Assembly (NCBI GenBank): GCA_041595355.1
Contig: JBFHKO010000037.1
Location: forward strand, 1 to 14,936
Reading direction: 5' to 3'
Source: JBFHKO01 sp041595355
GTDB taxonomy: Bacteria; Pseudomonadota; Gammaproteobacteria; Enterobacterales; Aeromonadaceae
Length of the DNA: 14,936 nt
Part shown: piece by piece, positions 14,563-14,936 of the stretch
How positions within the stretch are numbered: position 1 is the first letter of the stretch
How the letters are laid out: each line of letters opens with the position of its first letter
Made by a program: the position numbers and the translations under genes
The notes under the pieces: model-generated
Told to the model about the DNA's origin: nothing
Databases searched by the model: none
Seen by the model: the letters and a program-made list of their open reading frames with translations, nothing else

Positions 14563-14797
14563 GCGCAGTGAGCAGGTGCTGCAGGTGCTCGACCATGGTG
14601 ATACCAAAGGGCGTCAGGTAACCACCATCCGGCTCGCTGATCATGCCGAGCTCATGCAACCGCTGCCCCGCCGAGCGCAGAGCGGGTGAACACTCTGCGT
14701 GCAATTTGAGTCCCTGCTCCAGATTGGCCGGATCGTAACAGGCCAGCAGCTTGAACGCTTCGATGACGTCATCGCCAATAGACACTTTTTCTCGCAT
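14549..14797 (-). CDS. TIGR02647-family small protein, possible DNA-binding
   Basis: This 82-residue protein resembles the TIGR02647 family (about 80 residues, known in Pseudomonas and Vibrio relatives and sometimes described as DNA-binding). Recognisable parts are ACYDPANLEQGLKLH, matching the family's FNLDSTQEGIKVH, then AGQRLHELGMISEPDGGYLTPFG, matching AAQRLHDKGLITQPDGGYLT, and the final EHLQHLLTAL. The family assignment is by memory of its consensus. The frame is open to an ATG at 14905, but I chose ATG 14797 because AAGGA lies 7 nt before it and the length then fits. The shape, with the wing-like DGGYLT turn, suggests a small winged helix. Its function is unknown. Its 3' end overlaps the exported-protein gene on the other strand. 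Confidence 0.82.
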   Translation of the reverse strand: MREKVSIGDDVIEAFKLLACYDPANLEQGLKLHAECSPALRSAGQRLHELGMISEPDGGYLTPFGITMVEHLQHLLTALSRD

Positions 14798-14865
14798 GGA
14801 ACCATCCTTTTTCAGCGGGTAGGAGAGCACGCTAACATGGCCGGCTGCCTCCAAAATGCGCGTAA

Positions 14866-14928
14866 GGTCAAACTCCCGCTCCCGGGCTGGCGGCCCGGCC
14901 GTCAAGCGCTGCCATTTTGACCGGCCGG
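14866..14928. repeat. Inverted repeats upstream of the TIGR02647-type gene
   Basis: GGTCAAA (14866-14872) and TTTGACC (14916-14922) are complementary, with a further GTCAA at 14901-14905. The latter pairs with TTGAC (14917-14921), and the stem continues through CCGGCC/GGCCGG past one bulged base (14895-14928). A separate CCGGGC/GCCCGG hairpin lies at 14882-14898. There is no T-run. It may belong to a regulatory site or to a gene beyond the right edge. Confidence 0.35.
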
Positions 14929-14936
14929 CGTGCCCC

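Noticed and set aside
1..14936. Mobile elements, CRISPR arrays, tRNA or rRNA genes, phage or defence systems
   Set aside because: I found no transposase or integrase motif, no regularly spaced repeats and no tRNA-like cloverleaf. Base composition looks even throughout, and the genes are recognisable metabolic or housekeeping types except for one small protein.

Overview
The window is ordinary-looking chromosome from a GC-rich gammaproteobacterium. PdxH, the DeaD/CsdA helicase, the adjacent YdiJ and MenI (YdiI) genes, and a complete scrK-scrA-scrB-scrR sucrose operon closely resemble enterobacterial and Vibrio/Aeromonas proteins. The GC level and codon use (CTG, CAG and GCC preferred), together with a small TIGR02647-type protein, suggest Aeromonas or a relative such as Oceanimonas or Zobellella. 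That placement is inference and was not tested by a search.

Left part (1-2712): a GNAT acetyltransferase running off the left edge (-), then pdxH (-). pdxH is divergent from an RsmB/NOP-family RNA cytosine methyltransferase (+). A near-perfect bidirectional terminator at 2674-2707 separates the methyltransferase from the convergent deaD gene.

Middle (2730-8951): four genes on the minus strand, in transcription order: a MnaT/PAT-like acetyltransferase, ydiJ (large FAD/Fe-S D-2-hydroxyglutarate dehydrogenase type), menI (hotdog acyl-CoA thioesterase) and deaD. deaD has its own strong-looking promoter just after menI.

Right part (8952-14207): a 337-bp control region followed by scrK (fructokinase), scrA (sucrose PTS EIIBC), scrB (sucrose-6-phosphate hydrolase) and scrR (LacI-type repressor). 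Sucrose is phosphorylated as it enters through ScrA, which has no IIA domain and so must use a IIA(Glc) encoded elsewhere. ScrB splits sucrose-6-P into glucose-6-P and fructose, and ScrK phosphorylates the fructose. The control region is the best-resolved regulatory feature here. It holds a CRP-like site, two identical 16-bp palindromes in opposite orientation, and a promoter whose spacer is filled by the second palindrome. A GC-rich hairpin cluster lies between scrK and scrA, and scrA-scrB and scrB-scrR overlap by ATGA.

Right edge (14140-14936): a small unrecognised, probably exported protein just after scrR, overlapping tail-to-tail by 14 bp with a TIGR02647-type small protein on the other strand.

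I see no insertion sequence, phage gene, CRISPR array, tRNA or rRNA, and no convincing new defence or mobile system. The points most worth following are the sucrose control region, the unrecognised exported protein, the intercistronic hairpins and the RNA methyltransferase subfamily.
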